Positions 45,717 through 53,779 of a stretch of DNA of 64,000 bases are shown here, in pieces (position 1 is the first letter of the stretch; every line of letters starts with the position of its first letter). Under the pieces are notes generated by a model. That model did not search any database, was not told the origin of the DNA, and was given only the letters and a program-made list of their open reading frames with translations. The position numbers and the translations under genes were made by a program. The DNA is taken from assembly GCA_026936105.1 (NCBI GenBank), contig JAIXKI010000035.1, forward strand, positions 1-64,000, read 5' to 3'. Source of the stretch: Chitinophagales bacterium. GTDB taxonomy: Bacteria; Bacteroidota; Bacteroidia; Chitinophagales; Chitinophagaceae.

Positions 45717-47603
45717 TTATTTTCTCAGGAAAAACTGGACCACAAAGATCAATAGCATGCTCAGCACCATCAGCAACACATAACCCGTCACCTGCCCGCT
45801 TTGCAACAGTCGGATCTGCCTGCTGCCGTAATTCACCAGCCTGCCCACACCATTCACTAATCCATCAACCACAGAACGGTCAAAAACATTTTTCAAAAAA
45901 TCTCCAAAGCGGCTCAGCGGGTTGACGATCACATTGTCATACAATTCATCCACATACCATTTATTTTCAAGGAATTTGCCAATCCCTTTTTCTTCCACCT
46001 GTTGATATTTTCTGAAACGCAACCACGCCATCACGATCACAACAATAACCAATACGGCAGTAAGGACCATCAGTATTATTTCTGTTGAATGGGAAACCGC
46101 TCCCTCTCTGAATACCGGAACGACCGGCGATAAAAATTCAGAAAGTTTATCTCCTCCGGTTGCAAACACTTCAGGAATGCCGATAAACCCTCCCGCAAAT
46201 GAAAGAATTGCAAGAACGATCAACGACAGGGTCATAGTTGCAGGCCCTTCGTGCAAATGGTCTTTTTGTTCCTGCGTTCCCCTGAATGAACCATTGAAAG
46301 TAAGGAACAATAAACGGAACATATAATAAGCGGTCAGCAATGCGCCGAATAATGCGAGCACGTATAACACTTTATTGTGTTCAAATGCGCTCAGTAAAAT
46401 AGCATCTTTTGAAAAGAATCCTGAAAACGGAGGAATACCGGAGATAGCCAGACATCCGACAACGAAAGTAATATAGGTTATCTTCAGTTTCCCTTTCAAT
46501 CCTCCCATCTTACGGATGTCCTGTTCTCCTCCCATGGCATGGATCACACTGCCGGCGGCAAGGAATAACAATGCTTTGAAGAAAGCATGCGTCATCACAT
46601 GGAAAATTCCGGCCGTGTAAGCGCCAAGTCCCAATGCAAGAAAAATATATCCCAGCTGGCTCACCGTTGAGTAGGCCAATACTTTTTTGATATCGTTTTG
46701 TTTTAAAGCGATTGTTGCTGCAAGAATTGCCGTGGCCAGTCCTGTAATGGCCACTACGTTTTGAGTGACCGGCGCCAGAGAATACAAAGCTTCACTCCGG
46801 GTGATCATGTAAATACCTGCATTCACCATCGTTGCCGCATGGATCAATGCCGAAACCGGAGTGGGGCCGGCCATCGCATCGGGCAGCCATGTGTATAAAG
46901 GTATCTGCGCACTTTTTGCTGTGGCGCCAAAAAATAATAAAAGAGTGATAATGGTAATGTCGGAACTGTCAAGCAACGGGCCTTTTGAAAATACCACATC
47001 AAAATTGAGGCTTCCTGTTTTTGAAAAGATCCAGAACAAAGCGAGCAGAAAAGCAAGATCACCGATACGGTTCATGATGAATGCCTTGTTTGCCGCTTTG
47101 CTGAACTCCGTGTTCTTGAACCAATATCCGATCAGTAAATAAGAACATAGCGCCACTCCTTCCCATCCCAGGTACATGATGACATAGTTGGCACCCATCA
47201 CCAGCAGCAACATGGAAAAGACAAAAAGGTTCAGGTAAGAGAAATATCTTCCGTAATGCTCCCGGGTCTCTTCTTTCATGTAAGAGGTGGAATACACATG
47301 AATGATGAAGCCTATGCCGGTAATGATAAGTAGGAATAAAGAAGAAAGAGCATCTATCTGAAAAGCAAAAGGCACTTTTAAAGAACCGGCAGAGATCAGG
47401 TTGAAATATTCTGCCACATGGCTGTTGCCGCCCTTGACCTGCAGGAACACCCATATACTCAGAACAAAAGAGGCCAGCACTGTGGTACATGCAATAATGG
47501 CGATCAGTGATTTTGAAAGCTGCTTACGGAACAGCCCATTGATAAGAAATCCTATCAATGGAAGAAAAGGGATCAGCCAAACTATTTGCAATACATTTTG
47601 CAT
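45717..47603 (-). CDS. nuoL: NADH-quinone oxidoreductase subunit L
   Basis: The 628-residue subunit is the largest antiporter-like protein of complex I. Its N-terminal helices precede the core (MYLGWEGVALCSYLLIGYW, SAQIPLYTWLPDAMAGPTPVSALIHAATMV, KQNDIKKVLAYSTVSQLGYI). The C-terminal part holds the long lateral helix (KYQQVEEKGIGKFLENKWYVDELYD) and a final transmembrane segment. It is 9 bp downstream of nuoK. Confidence 0.98.
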   Translation of the reverse strand: MQNVLQIVWLIPFLPLIGFLINGLFRKQLSKSLIAIIACTTVLASFVLSIWVFLQVKGGNSHVAEYFNLISAGSLKVPFAFQIDALSSLFLLIITGIGFIIHVYSTSYMKEETREHYGRYFSYLNLFVFSMLLLVMGANYVIMYLGWEGVALCSYLLIGYWFKNTEFSKAANKAFIMNRIGDLAFLLALFWIFSKTGSLNFDVVFSKGPLLDSSDITIITLLLFFGATAKSAQIPLYTWLPDAMAGPTPVSALIHAATMVNAGIYMITRSEALYSLAPVTQNVVAITGLATAILAATIALKQNDIKKVLAYSTVSQLGYIFLALGLGAYTAGIFHVMTHAFFKALLFLAAGSVIHAMGGEQDIRKMGGLKGKLKITYITFVVGCLAISGIPPFSGFFSKDAILLSAFEHNKVLYVLALFGALLTAYYMFRLLFLTFNGSFRGTQEQKDHLHEGPATMTLSLIVLAILSFAGGFIGIPEVFATGGDKLSEFLSPVVPVFREGAVSHSTEIILMVLTAVLVIVVIVMAWLRFRKYQQVEEKGIGKFLENKWYVDELYDNVIVNPLSRFGDFLKNVFDRSVVDGLVNGVGRLVNYGSRQIRLLQSGQVTGYVLLMVLSMLLIFVVQFFLRK

Positions 47604-47612
47604 ACCGCCTCT

Positions 47613-47942
47613 CTAATGCTTTAACCTGTTTAAAAAATTCACATTCACCGAATGAACATTACGGAATAACATGACGATGATCGCCAACCCCACACTCACT
47701 TCTGCCGCAGCCACCACCATGATGAAAAAGACAAATAACTGCCCGTCAATCCCAACATTTGCCAGCCCGGCAGCCTGATTGGCATGGTGCATTTTTGAAA
47801 AAGCCACCAGCAATAGGTTCACAGCATTCAGCATGATCTCTATGCACATGAAAAAAACGATCGCATTCCTGCGCACCAGGACTCCGACAATACCGATGGC
47901 GAACAAAGCCAATGAAAGGAATATGTAATAATTGACCGGCAT
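47613..47942 (-). CDS. nuoK: NADH-quinone oxidoreductase subunit K
   Basis: The 109-residue protein has three transmembrane helices and conserved glutamates in the family motif [20 protein letters not shown] and in [15 protein letters not shown]. It is the usual MrpC-like partner of complex I's proton path. It lies between nuoJ (56 bp) and nuoL (9 bp). Confidence 0.97.
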   Translation of the reverse strand: MPVNYYIFLSLALFAIGIVGVLVRRNAIVFFMCIEIMLNAVNLLLVAFSKMHHANQAAGLANVGIDGQLFVFFIMVVAAAEVSVGLAIIVMLFRNVHSVNVNFLNRLKH

Positions 47943-47998
47943 AAGTCTTTATGATTTTTCCCGGAGGAAATTCTTTATTTCAAAACTCTTTTTTTACT

Positions 47999-48529
47999 CT
48001 AAGCACTTTCTTTCTCAGATCTGAATGACGATTCTTTCTTACCCAGCACAACCGCTCCCACCATGGCACTTAAAAACAATACGCTGCTTATCTCGAATGG
48101 AATCACATAATCCGTGAACAATGCTTTTCCCAGGTTTTCGATCAGCCCAATATCGCCCGTTCCCATTACAGCCATTGAAGATTTGGTTTCAGCGCTCTTC
48201 AACGCTGCCACCAACACCAGTAGCAGGCATCCCCCTGCCAGCACCCCGGCAATATTCAACCATTTATTTCTTTTAGGTTCACTACTCTTGTGAAGGTTCA
48301 TCAGCATGATCACAAAAAGGAACAACACCATGATGGCCCCTGCATAAACGATGATATTGACAATGGCGAGGAATTGCGCATTCAGCAGAAGATAATGACC
48401 GGAAATGGCAAAGAATACAACAATCAGCCAAAGAACGCTATACACAGGGTTCCTGCTGGCGATCACCATCACTGCGCTGAACAATGCCAGCGCTGAAAGA
48501 AACCAAAACAAAATCTGTGTTATTCCCAT
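47999..48529 (-). CDS. nuoJ: NADH-quinone oxidoreductase subunit J
   Basis: The 176-residue membrane protein has five predicted helices and the family region NPVYSVLWLIVVFFAISGHYLLLNAQFLAIVNIIVYAGAIMVLFLFVIMLMNL, broken here as LNAQFLAIVNIIVYAGAIMV for the conserved turn. It is part of the quinone-to-channel link of complex I. It follows nuoI by 21 bp. Confidence 0.95.
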   Translation of the reverse strand: MGITQILFWFLSALALFSAVMVIASRNPVYSVLWLIVVFFAISGHYLLLNAQFLAIVNIIVYAGAIMVLFLFVIMLMNLHKSSEPKRNKWLNIAGVLAGGCLLLVLVAALKSAETKSSMAVMGTGDIGLIENLGKALFTDYVIPFEISSVLFLSAMVGAVVLGKKESSFRSEKESA

Positions 48530-48550
48530 TTTCTTATAAACAGTCTTGTT

Positions 48551-49105
48551 CTATACTTTACTAATAACTTTTACCGGCCTGTCTCCTAATGCTTTTTTAT
48601 AAGCTTCGGGTTCAGTAAGCGGGTTGGGTATCAGCATATCTTCTTTTTTATAAATAAATCCTTTTCTCGAATAGTTGGAAGGAGCGAATGTCTGCGATAA
48701 ATAGATCGCATCTTTGGGGCAGGCCTCTTCACACAAACCGCAGAATATGCAGCGAAGCATATTGATCTCATATTTCGCAGCATATTTTTCTTCCCGGTAC
48801 AAATGTTCTTCACCGGGTAACCGCTCTGCTGCTTCCATAGTAATGGCTTCTGCGGGGCAGGCCACAGCACAAAGACCGCAGGCAGTGCAGCGTTCCCTGC
48901 CTTCTTCATCACGGTTCAATACATGCAGACCGCGGAATACCGAAGAAAAAGACCTTTTCTGTTCCGGGAAATTGATCGTTGCCTTTCTTTTGAACAAATG
49001 CCGCAAAGTGATCAACATCCCTTTCAGAATATTCCAGAAATATAACCGCTCGATCCAGGTCATTGGATGCCGGTCCACGTGTTTTGCTCTCTGAGTTAAC
49101 TGCAT
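48551..49105 (-). CDS. nuoI: NADH-quinone oxidoreductase subunit I (ferredoxin-type)
   Basis: From the ATG at 49105 the 184-residue protein has two [4Fe-4S] motifs, CTACGLCAVACP and CIFCGLCEEACP, that bind clusters N6a and N6b and pass electrons toward NuoB. An in-frame GTG at 49132 would add nine residues; the ATG (MQLTQRAKHVD) is preferred. It follows nuoH after a 89-bp spacer without clear features. Confidence 0.95.
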   Translation of the reverse strand: MQLTQRAKHVDRHPMTWIERLYFWNILKGMLITLRHLFKRKATINFPEQKRSFSSVFRGLHVLNRDEEGRERCTACGLCAVACPAEAITMEAAERLPGEEHLYREEKYAAKYEINMLRCIFCGLCEEACPKDAIYLSQTFAPSNYSRKGFIYKKEDMLIPNPLTEPEAYKKALGDRPVKVISKV

Positions 49106-49194
49106 ACTTACACTATTTCTTTCACTGATCACTGTCTCAAAACGGCTGCAAAGAAATTGATTTTTTTATAATAAACAACCTCTGTCAGCGATCT

Positions 49195-50250
49195 TCAATT
49201 TAATTTCTTCAATATCAGCATGACTACTGCTGTCAGCACCATATTAGCCAACGACAGCGGTATCAACCCTTTCCATCCGAGGTTCATCAACTGATCATAA
49301 CGGAAACGCGGGATCGTCCAGCGGATCCAGATGAACACGAACAGAAAGAAAAATATTTTAGCCATCAAAACGGCGAATCCGATCAATGCCAGTAAATTCG
49401 GCGAGATACCCCAGCTTGCTTCATTGACAAAAGGGATATCATACCCCCCGAAAAACAGAGTGGCCATCACCGCACTGCTGATGAACATGTTGATGTATTC
49501 GGCAAATAAATAAAAGCCCAGCTTCATCGAAGAATATTCCTGGTGATAACCAAAATTCAATTCATTCTCTGCTTCTGCCAGGTCGAAAGGTGTGCGGTTG
49601 CATTCTGCCAGGGCACAAATAAAGAAAATGACAAAGCCTAAAGGCTGATAGATCACATGCCATCCGTGGTCTATCTGATTCTGAACGATCACACTCATCT
49701 GCAAGGAACCTGCCAGCATCAGCACGGCAATTAGCGCCAAGCCCATTGCCAATTCATAAGAGATCATCTGTGATGCAGCACGGATGGCAGCCAATAAAGA
49801 AAATTTATTGTTGGAAGCCCAGCCTCCTATCATGATGCCATATACACCCAGGCTCACCACGCCGAAGATGTAGAGAATACCAATATTGACATCGGCGATC
49901 TGAAGCGGCATTTCTCTTCCGAAAAGATGTATTGATGTTCCCCAGGGTATCACGGCACTGGTCAGCAAAGCAGTGATCATGGCAAGTGAAGGACCCAGGA
50001 TGAACAGAAATTTGGAAGACACCAGGGGAATAATCTCTTCCTTAAAGAATAGTTTTCCTCCATCGGCCAAAGGCTGAAGGATGCCCCAGGGTCCTGCCCT
50101 GTTGGGGCCCCGGCGGTCCTGAAGCCAGGCAGCCACTTTTCTTTCCGCATAGGTAGTGTACATGGCAATGACAAGTGACAATGAAATGATCACCATGATC
50201 AACACCAGTTTTTCGAGAAGGAACCACCAATCAATAGATAATAAATGCAT
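49195..50250 (-). CDS. nuoH: NADH-quinone oxidoreductase subunit H
   Basis: The 351-residue membrane protein forms the quinone entry tunnel. It has about eight helices and the conserved cytoplasmic loops TYAERKVAAWLQDRRGPNRAG and ECNRTPFDLAEAENELNFGY, plus IRWTIPRFRYDQLMNLGWK near the end. It is 11 bp downstream of nuoG. Confidence 0.98.
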   Translation of the reverse strand: MHLLSIDWWFLLEKLVLIMVIISLSLVIAMYTTYAERKVAAWLQDRRGPNRAGPWGILQPLADGGKLFFKEEIIPLVSSKFLFILGPSLAMITALLTSAVIPWGTSIHLFGREMPLQIADVNIGILYIFGVVSLGVYGIMIGGWASNNKFSLLAAIRAASQMISYELAMGLALIAVLMLAGSLQMSVIVQNQIDHGWHVIYQPLGFVIFFICALAECNRTPFDLAEAENELNFGYHQEYSSMKLGFYLFAEYINMFISSAVMATLFFGGYDIPFVNEASWGISPNLLALIGFAVLMAKIFFFLFVFIWIRWTIPRFRYDQLMNLGWKGLIPLSLANMVLTAVVMLILKKLN

Positions 50251-50261
50251 TTTCGCTTTTA

Positions 50262-51350
50262 TTAAGAATCTTTCTTTTCAAATGTTTTTGATGTCGCCGG
50301 GCCATTGATAGCACTCAGATCAATATCCGGGTCATTCACACCACTCACATCATGAATATTCATCAGCATCTTCGGATCCCGTCCGCCCATCACTTCCGGT
50401 AAAAAGTCTTTAGGCTTTTTCAAGCCATAATATTTGTTTACCGAAATCACCGAATGACGGCTCATCTTAGCCGGGCCCTCAATTATCCAGTCACTTACTT
50501 TCTTTTTATCATAGCGGCATTCGTTGCAGATCCAATCATGCACTTCGCCCCATTGGTCTTTTCTTCCTGTCACCCGGAACACTTCATCGCCTCTCATCCA
50601 CAGATGAACTTTTCCGGCACATTTAGAACATTCCCTGTGTGCATCCATAGGCCTGGTGAACCATACACGGTTTTTGAAACGGAATGTTTTATCCGTCAAA
50701 GCACCCACCGGGCAAACATCTATCATATTTCCTGAAAAATCATTGTCTATGGCTTTGGAGATATAGGTGGAGATTCTGGAACGGTCGCCACGATCCAACA
50801 CACCATGCAGCCTTTCCTCAGTCAATTGATCGGCAACATAAGTACAGCGGTAACACATGATGCAGCGGTTCATGTGCAACTGAATATGCGGCCCGATATC
50901 TTCAGGTTCAAACGTTCTTTTTACAAACTCAAATCTTGATTTATCATCACCATGGCCATAACTCAGATCCTGAAGATTACATTCTCCGGCCTGGTCGCAT
51001 ACAGGGCAATCCAATGGATGATTGATAAGTAAGAACTCCACAACACCATCTCTTGCTTCCAGCACCTGCTGATTGGTAATATTTTCAACAACCATTCCAT
51101 CCATTACGGCCGTTCTGCAACTGGCAACCAGTTTGGGTACAGGCCTCGGATCTGCCGCAGATCCCTGTGCCACTTTCACCAGGCAGGTGCGGCATTTACC
51201 GCCGCTGTCTTTTAATGTAGAATAATAACACATGGCAGGAGGCACAATGTCCCCGCCGATCTTCCGTGCAGCCTGCAGGATCGTTGTGCCCGGCTCCACT
51301 TCAGTCGTGATGTTATCAATGGTTACTTTAAAAAATTTCTGTTCTGACAT
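50262..51350 (-). CDS. nuoG: NADH-quinone oxidoreductase subunit G, short form
   Basis: The 362-residue protein has the N-terminal [2Fe-2S] domain (PPAMCYYSTLKDSGGKCRTC), the His-Cys3 motif HPLDCPVCDQAGEC for N5, CIMCYRCTYVAD plus CPVGAL for N4, and a C-terminal remnant of the molybdopterin-Fe4S4 domain with CSKC and CNEC pairs. The large molybdopterin-like domain of E. coli NuoG (about 900 residues) is absent. From memory this short form is usual in Bacteroidota. An AGGAG-like site lies 11 bp before the start. It is separated from nuoF by a 478-bp spacer holding the four-helix-bundle cassette. Confidence 0.93.
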   Translation of the reverse strand: MSEQKFFKVTIDNITTEVEPGTTILQAARKIGGDIVPPAMCYYSTLKDSGGKCRTCLVKVAQGSAADPRPVPKLVASCRTAVMDGMVVENITNQQVLEARDGVVEFLLINHPLDCPVCDQAGECNLQDLSYGHGDDKSRFEFVKRTFEPEDIGPHIQLHMNRCIMCYRCTYVADQLTEERLHGVLDRGDRSRISTYISKAIDNDFSGNMIDVCPVGALTDKTFRFKNRVWFTRPMDAHRECSKCAGKVHLWMRGDEVFRVTGRKDQWGEVHDWICNECRYDKKKVSDWIIEGPAKMSRHSVISVNKYYGLKKPKDFLPEVMGGRDPKMLMNIHDVSGVNDPDIDLSAINGPATSKTFEKKDS

Positions 51351-51394
51351 AAGTTATTTTAACTCCTCAAACAGGAGGTTTAAAAATAAAGTCA

Positions 51395-51411
51395 AAAGTA
51401 AAAAGTCAAAA
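51395..51411 (+). repeat. Left terminal inverted repeat of the cassette (17 bp)
   Basis: AAAGTAAAAAGTCAAAA, a perfect inverted match to 51809-51825. Confidence 0.85.
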
Positions 51412-51413
51412 AT

Positions 51414-51809
51414 CTAAACATCCTTTCCTGAATTAATAATAACCCTTGCTATGATGTTTGAGATCTGTTCAGCTTTATTTAACAGTTTTGCTATTCTTTC
51501 TTTGTTCAAATCCAATGTGCGCCTTATCAGGCAAAGTCAATACTTTGTTTCGCTTGCAGATTTTAAGGATATCACCAGAAATTTTTCCCAATCTTTTCGT
51601 GAACTTCCCGCCCTGCCTTTCACCATATTTGCACCGATCGACGTCGCACTTCTGATCAGCTGATCAAATAAAGAACTATAAACTTTATCGCACTTACTCT
51701 CTTTTACGAATAACACTACCTCTTTAGCGAAATAATAACACCTATGCCTGATATTATAAGGTTTGTCGCCTTCCTGAAATTCAAAAGCCTCCAATTCATT
51801 TTTCTTCAT
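51414..51809 (-). pseudogene. Four-helix-bundle protein (S23/IVP-like, TIGR02436 type) with in-frame TGA
   Basis: Translation from the ATG at 51809 gives 90 residues ending at ASETKY, then TGA (51539-51537), then 40 more in-frame residues, LCLIRRTLDLNKERIAKLLN and onward, to TAG at 51416-51414. Read through, the product would be 131 residues with the family's usual features: YYFAKEVVLFVKES, LFDQLIRSATSIGANMVKGR, SRKDWEKFL. At the TGA, relatives commonly have Trp (ETxYWL), so TGG to TGA is the simplest history. A truncated 90-residue protein, lacking the fourth helix, is the alternative. The family's role is unclear. Confidence 0.75.
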
Positions 51810-51825
51810 TTTGACTTTTTACTTT
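51809..51825 (-). repeat. Right terminal inverted repeat of the cassette (17 bp)
   Basis: Reverse complement of AAAGTAAAAAGTCAAAA; it includes the first base of the pseudogene's start codon and ends 3 bp from the nuoF stop codon. Confidence 0.85.
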
Positions 51826-51828
51826 CAA

Positions 51829-53181
51829 TCAAACTCCGGCCTTTAGTGGCTCGGCATACCCCGCCAATCCGTAATTCCTTCTTTGTGCTTCCTCGGGATG
51901 AGTGACATGCCATTCAAATTCATCCCTGAAATGCCTGATGGCCGCTGCCACCGGCCAGGCTGCTGCATCACCCAAAGGACAGATCGTGTTGCCTTCAATA
52001 TTTCCCTGAACACTCCACAAGAGGTCAATGTCTTTCATCTTCCCTTTTCCATGTTCCAGATTCCATAATATCTTTTCCATCCAGAATGTCCCTTCGCGGC
52101 AAGGCGAACATTGCCCGCAACTTTCATGACGGTAAAACCGGGAAAATGAATAGGTGTTTCTAACAATGCACTGATCCTCGTCATACACAATGAATCCTCC
52201 GCTGCCTAACATACTGCCGGTTTGAAAACCTCCGTCAGATAGGCTCTCATAAGTCATCATTCTCGTTTCGCCTTTTGCAGTCTTCAGTAAAAGATAAGCA
52301 GGCAAAACAGGAACTGATGAACCTCCCGGTACACAGGCTTTCAACCTTTTTCCGTTAGCGATCCCTCCGCAATATTCATCACTGTAAATAAATTCTTCTA
52401 CAGAAATATTCATCTCAATCTCATACACACCCGGCTTATTGATATTGCCGCAGGCTGAGATCAGTTTAGTTCCGGTTGATTTCCCCGTTCCGTACTTTGC
52501 ATATTCATCGCCGCCCATATTGATGATCGGGACAACCGTAGAAAGTGTTTCCACATTATTCACTACAGTTGGACAACCATACAAACCTTTTACTGCAGGG
52601 AATGGCGGTTTGATCCTCGGATTTCCTCTTTTGCCTTCCAGCGATTCCAGCAGTGCTGTTTCTTCTCCGCATATATAAGCGCCGGCGCCGGGATGAACAT
52701 AGACCTCGCAATCGAACCCGCTACCTAAAATATTTTTTCCCAGCCAACCGTTATTTTTTGCTTCGGCAATGGCCTGTTCCAGGATATCCACGATCCATCC
52801 GAACTCGCCGCGGATGTAGATGTATGTCCGGTTGCTCCCTACTGCATAAGATGAAACGATCAGCCCCTCAATCAGCAAATGAGGAATGTGCTCCATCAGG
52901 TAGCGGTCTTTGAAAGTTCCCGGTTCGCTTTCATCTGCGTTGCAAACGAGGTAACGGGGTACTCCTTCCGGTTTTGCCAGAAAGCCCCATTTCATTCCTG
53001 TAGGAAATCCGGCACCGCCTCTTCCTCTCAGGCCGCTTTTCTTCACTTCATTGGTCACATCATCAGGACTCATTGTTTTCAATACTTTCTCCACTGATGA
53101 ATAACCACCGTTCTTCCGGTACACATCATAACTACGGATCCCTACGATCCCGACCTTATCCAATAAAAGTTTTCTGCCCAT
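51829..53181 (-). CDS. nuoF: NADH-quinone oxidoreductase subunit F
   Basis: The 450-residue subunit binds FMN and NADH (GLRGRGGAGFPTGMKWGF, then GAYICGEETALLESLEG) and has an SLBB domain and a C-terminal [4Fe-4S] N3 motif SCGQCSPCREG plus a fourth cysteine in NTICPLGDAAAWP. It takes electrons from NADH. It follows nuoE by 29 bp. The nuoF-nuoG spacer carries the cassette described separately. Confidence 0.98.
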   Translation of the reverse strand: MGRKLLLDKVGIVGIRSYDVYRKNGGYSSVEKVLKTMSPDDVTNEVKKSGLRGRGGAGFPTGMKWGFLAKPEGVPRYLVCNADESEPGTFKDRYLMEHIPHLLIEGLIVSSYAVGSNRTYIYIRGEFGWIVDILEQAIAEAKNNGWLGKNILGSGFDCEVYVHPGAGAYICGEETALLESLEGKRGNPRIKPPFPAVKGLYGCPTVVNNVETLSTVVPIINMGGDEYAKYGTGKSTGTKLISACGNINKPGVYEIEMNISVEEFIYSDEYCGGIANGKRLKACVPGGSSVPVLPAYLLLKTAKGETRMMTYESLSDGGFQTGSMLGSGGFIVYDEDQCIVRNTYSFSRFYRHESCGQCSPCREGTFWMEKILWNLEHGKGKMKDIDLLWSVQGNIEGNTICPLGDAAAWPVAAAIRHFRDEFEWHVTHPEEAQRRNYGLAGYAEPLKAGV

Positions 53182-53210
53182 GTTCCTTTCCCCGTTCGTT
53201 ATTCTTCTTT

Positions 53211-53711
53211 TTAATTATTTATGGCGGCACTTCTTCTGCACTCCTCAATGATCTCATCTACTTTTTCTTTGGTCAGATGTTCTTTATAACCTTTTCCCAT
53301 CTGCATCATGGGCGCATAGCCGCAGGCGCCCAGACACTCTGCTGTTTTTAAAGTAAACAAACCATCGGGAGTGGTCTCTCCCGGCTTTATTCCCAATCTT
53401 TCTCCGATATATTTTATGATGTCATCACTTCCTCTTGTAATGCAGGGGCCGGTCTGGCACACTTCAAAAACATATTTACCCACCGGTTTCAGATTGTACA
53501 TGCTGTAAAAAGTAGCCACTTCATACACTTCGATCGTCAGAAGTCCAAGCAATGACGCCACATAATCCATCGTTTCGGGGCTGAGCCATCCTCCGAATTC
53601 CTGCTGTGCCAGATGTAAAACAGGAAGCAAAGCGCTTTTCTGCTTCCCTTCGGGATAGCGTGCAATGATCTTCTCAACCTGTTTTAATTTCTCTTCAGAA
53701 AATTGTATCAT
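53211..53711 (-). CDS. nuoE: NADH-quinone oxidoreductase subunit E
   Basis: From the ATG at 53711 the 166-residue thioredoxin-fold protein has the [2Fe-2S] N1a ligands in CQTGPC and CLGACGYAP. An in-frame TTG at 53729 would start inside the AAAGTCAAAA repeat and is unlikely. It precedes nuoF by 29 bp. Confidence 0.95.
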   Translation of the reverse strand: MIQFSEEKLKQVEKIIARYPEGKQKSALLPVLHLAQQEFGGWLSPETMDYVASLLGLLTIEVYEVATFYSMYNLKPVGKYVFEVCQTGPCITRGSDDIIKYIGERLGIKPGETTPDGLFTLKTAECLGACGYAPMMQMGKGYKEHLTKEKVDEIIEECRRSAAINN

Positions 53712-53720
53712 ATCAATTTT

Positions 53721-53752
53721 AAAAGTCAAAAATCAAAATGCAAAAGTCAAAA
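53721..53752. repeat. Direct repeats AAAAGTCAAAA in the nuoD-nuoE spacer
   Basis: Two exact copies of AAAAGTCAAAA at 53721-53731 and 53742-53752, 21 bp apart. The same core word forms the ends of the cassette at 51395-51825. Confidence 0.7.
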
Positions 53753-53779
53753 GCATTATTGATTTTCTGTTTTTAATAT

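Larger units (their letters stand above)
51395..51825 (-). mobile_element. IVS-like cassette between nuoF and nuoG, bounded by 17-bp inverted repeats
   Basis: A 431-bp segment is bounded by AAAGTAAAAAGTCAAAA (51395-51411, plus strand) and its exact reverse complement (51809-51825). The repeats start 2 bp after the stop of the enclosed four-helix-bundle frame and overlap the first base of its start codon; the outer right edge is 3 bp from the nuoF stop. Another AAAGTCAAAA lies at the left outer edge (51388-51397). This organisation resembles 23S rRNA intervening sequences, in which the same protein family lies between paired ends. Mobility is inferred and no transposase is present. Confidence 0.6.

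Noticed and set aside
50262-51350. NuoG as a frameshifted or truncated pseudogene
   Set aside because: The protein ends cleanly, the next gene follows after 11 bp, and the short form is expected in Bacteroidota.
51451-51663. Plus-strand frames within the nuoF-nuoG spacer
   Set aside because: The minus-strand four-helix-bundle frame explains this sequence on both sides of its TGA.
51395-51825. Part of a diversity-generating retroelement (because Avd shares the four-helix fold)
   Set aside because: No reverse transcriptase, template repeat or variable repeat is present in the window.
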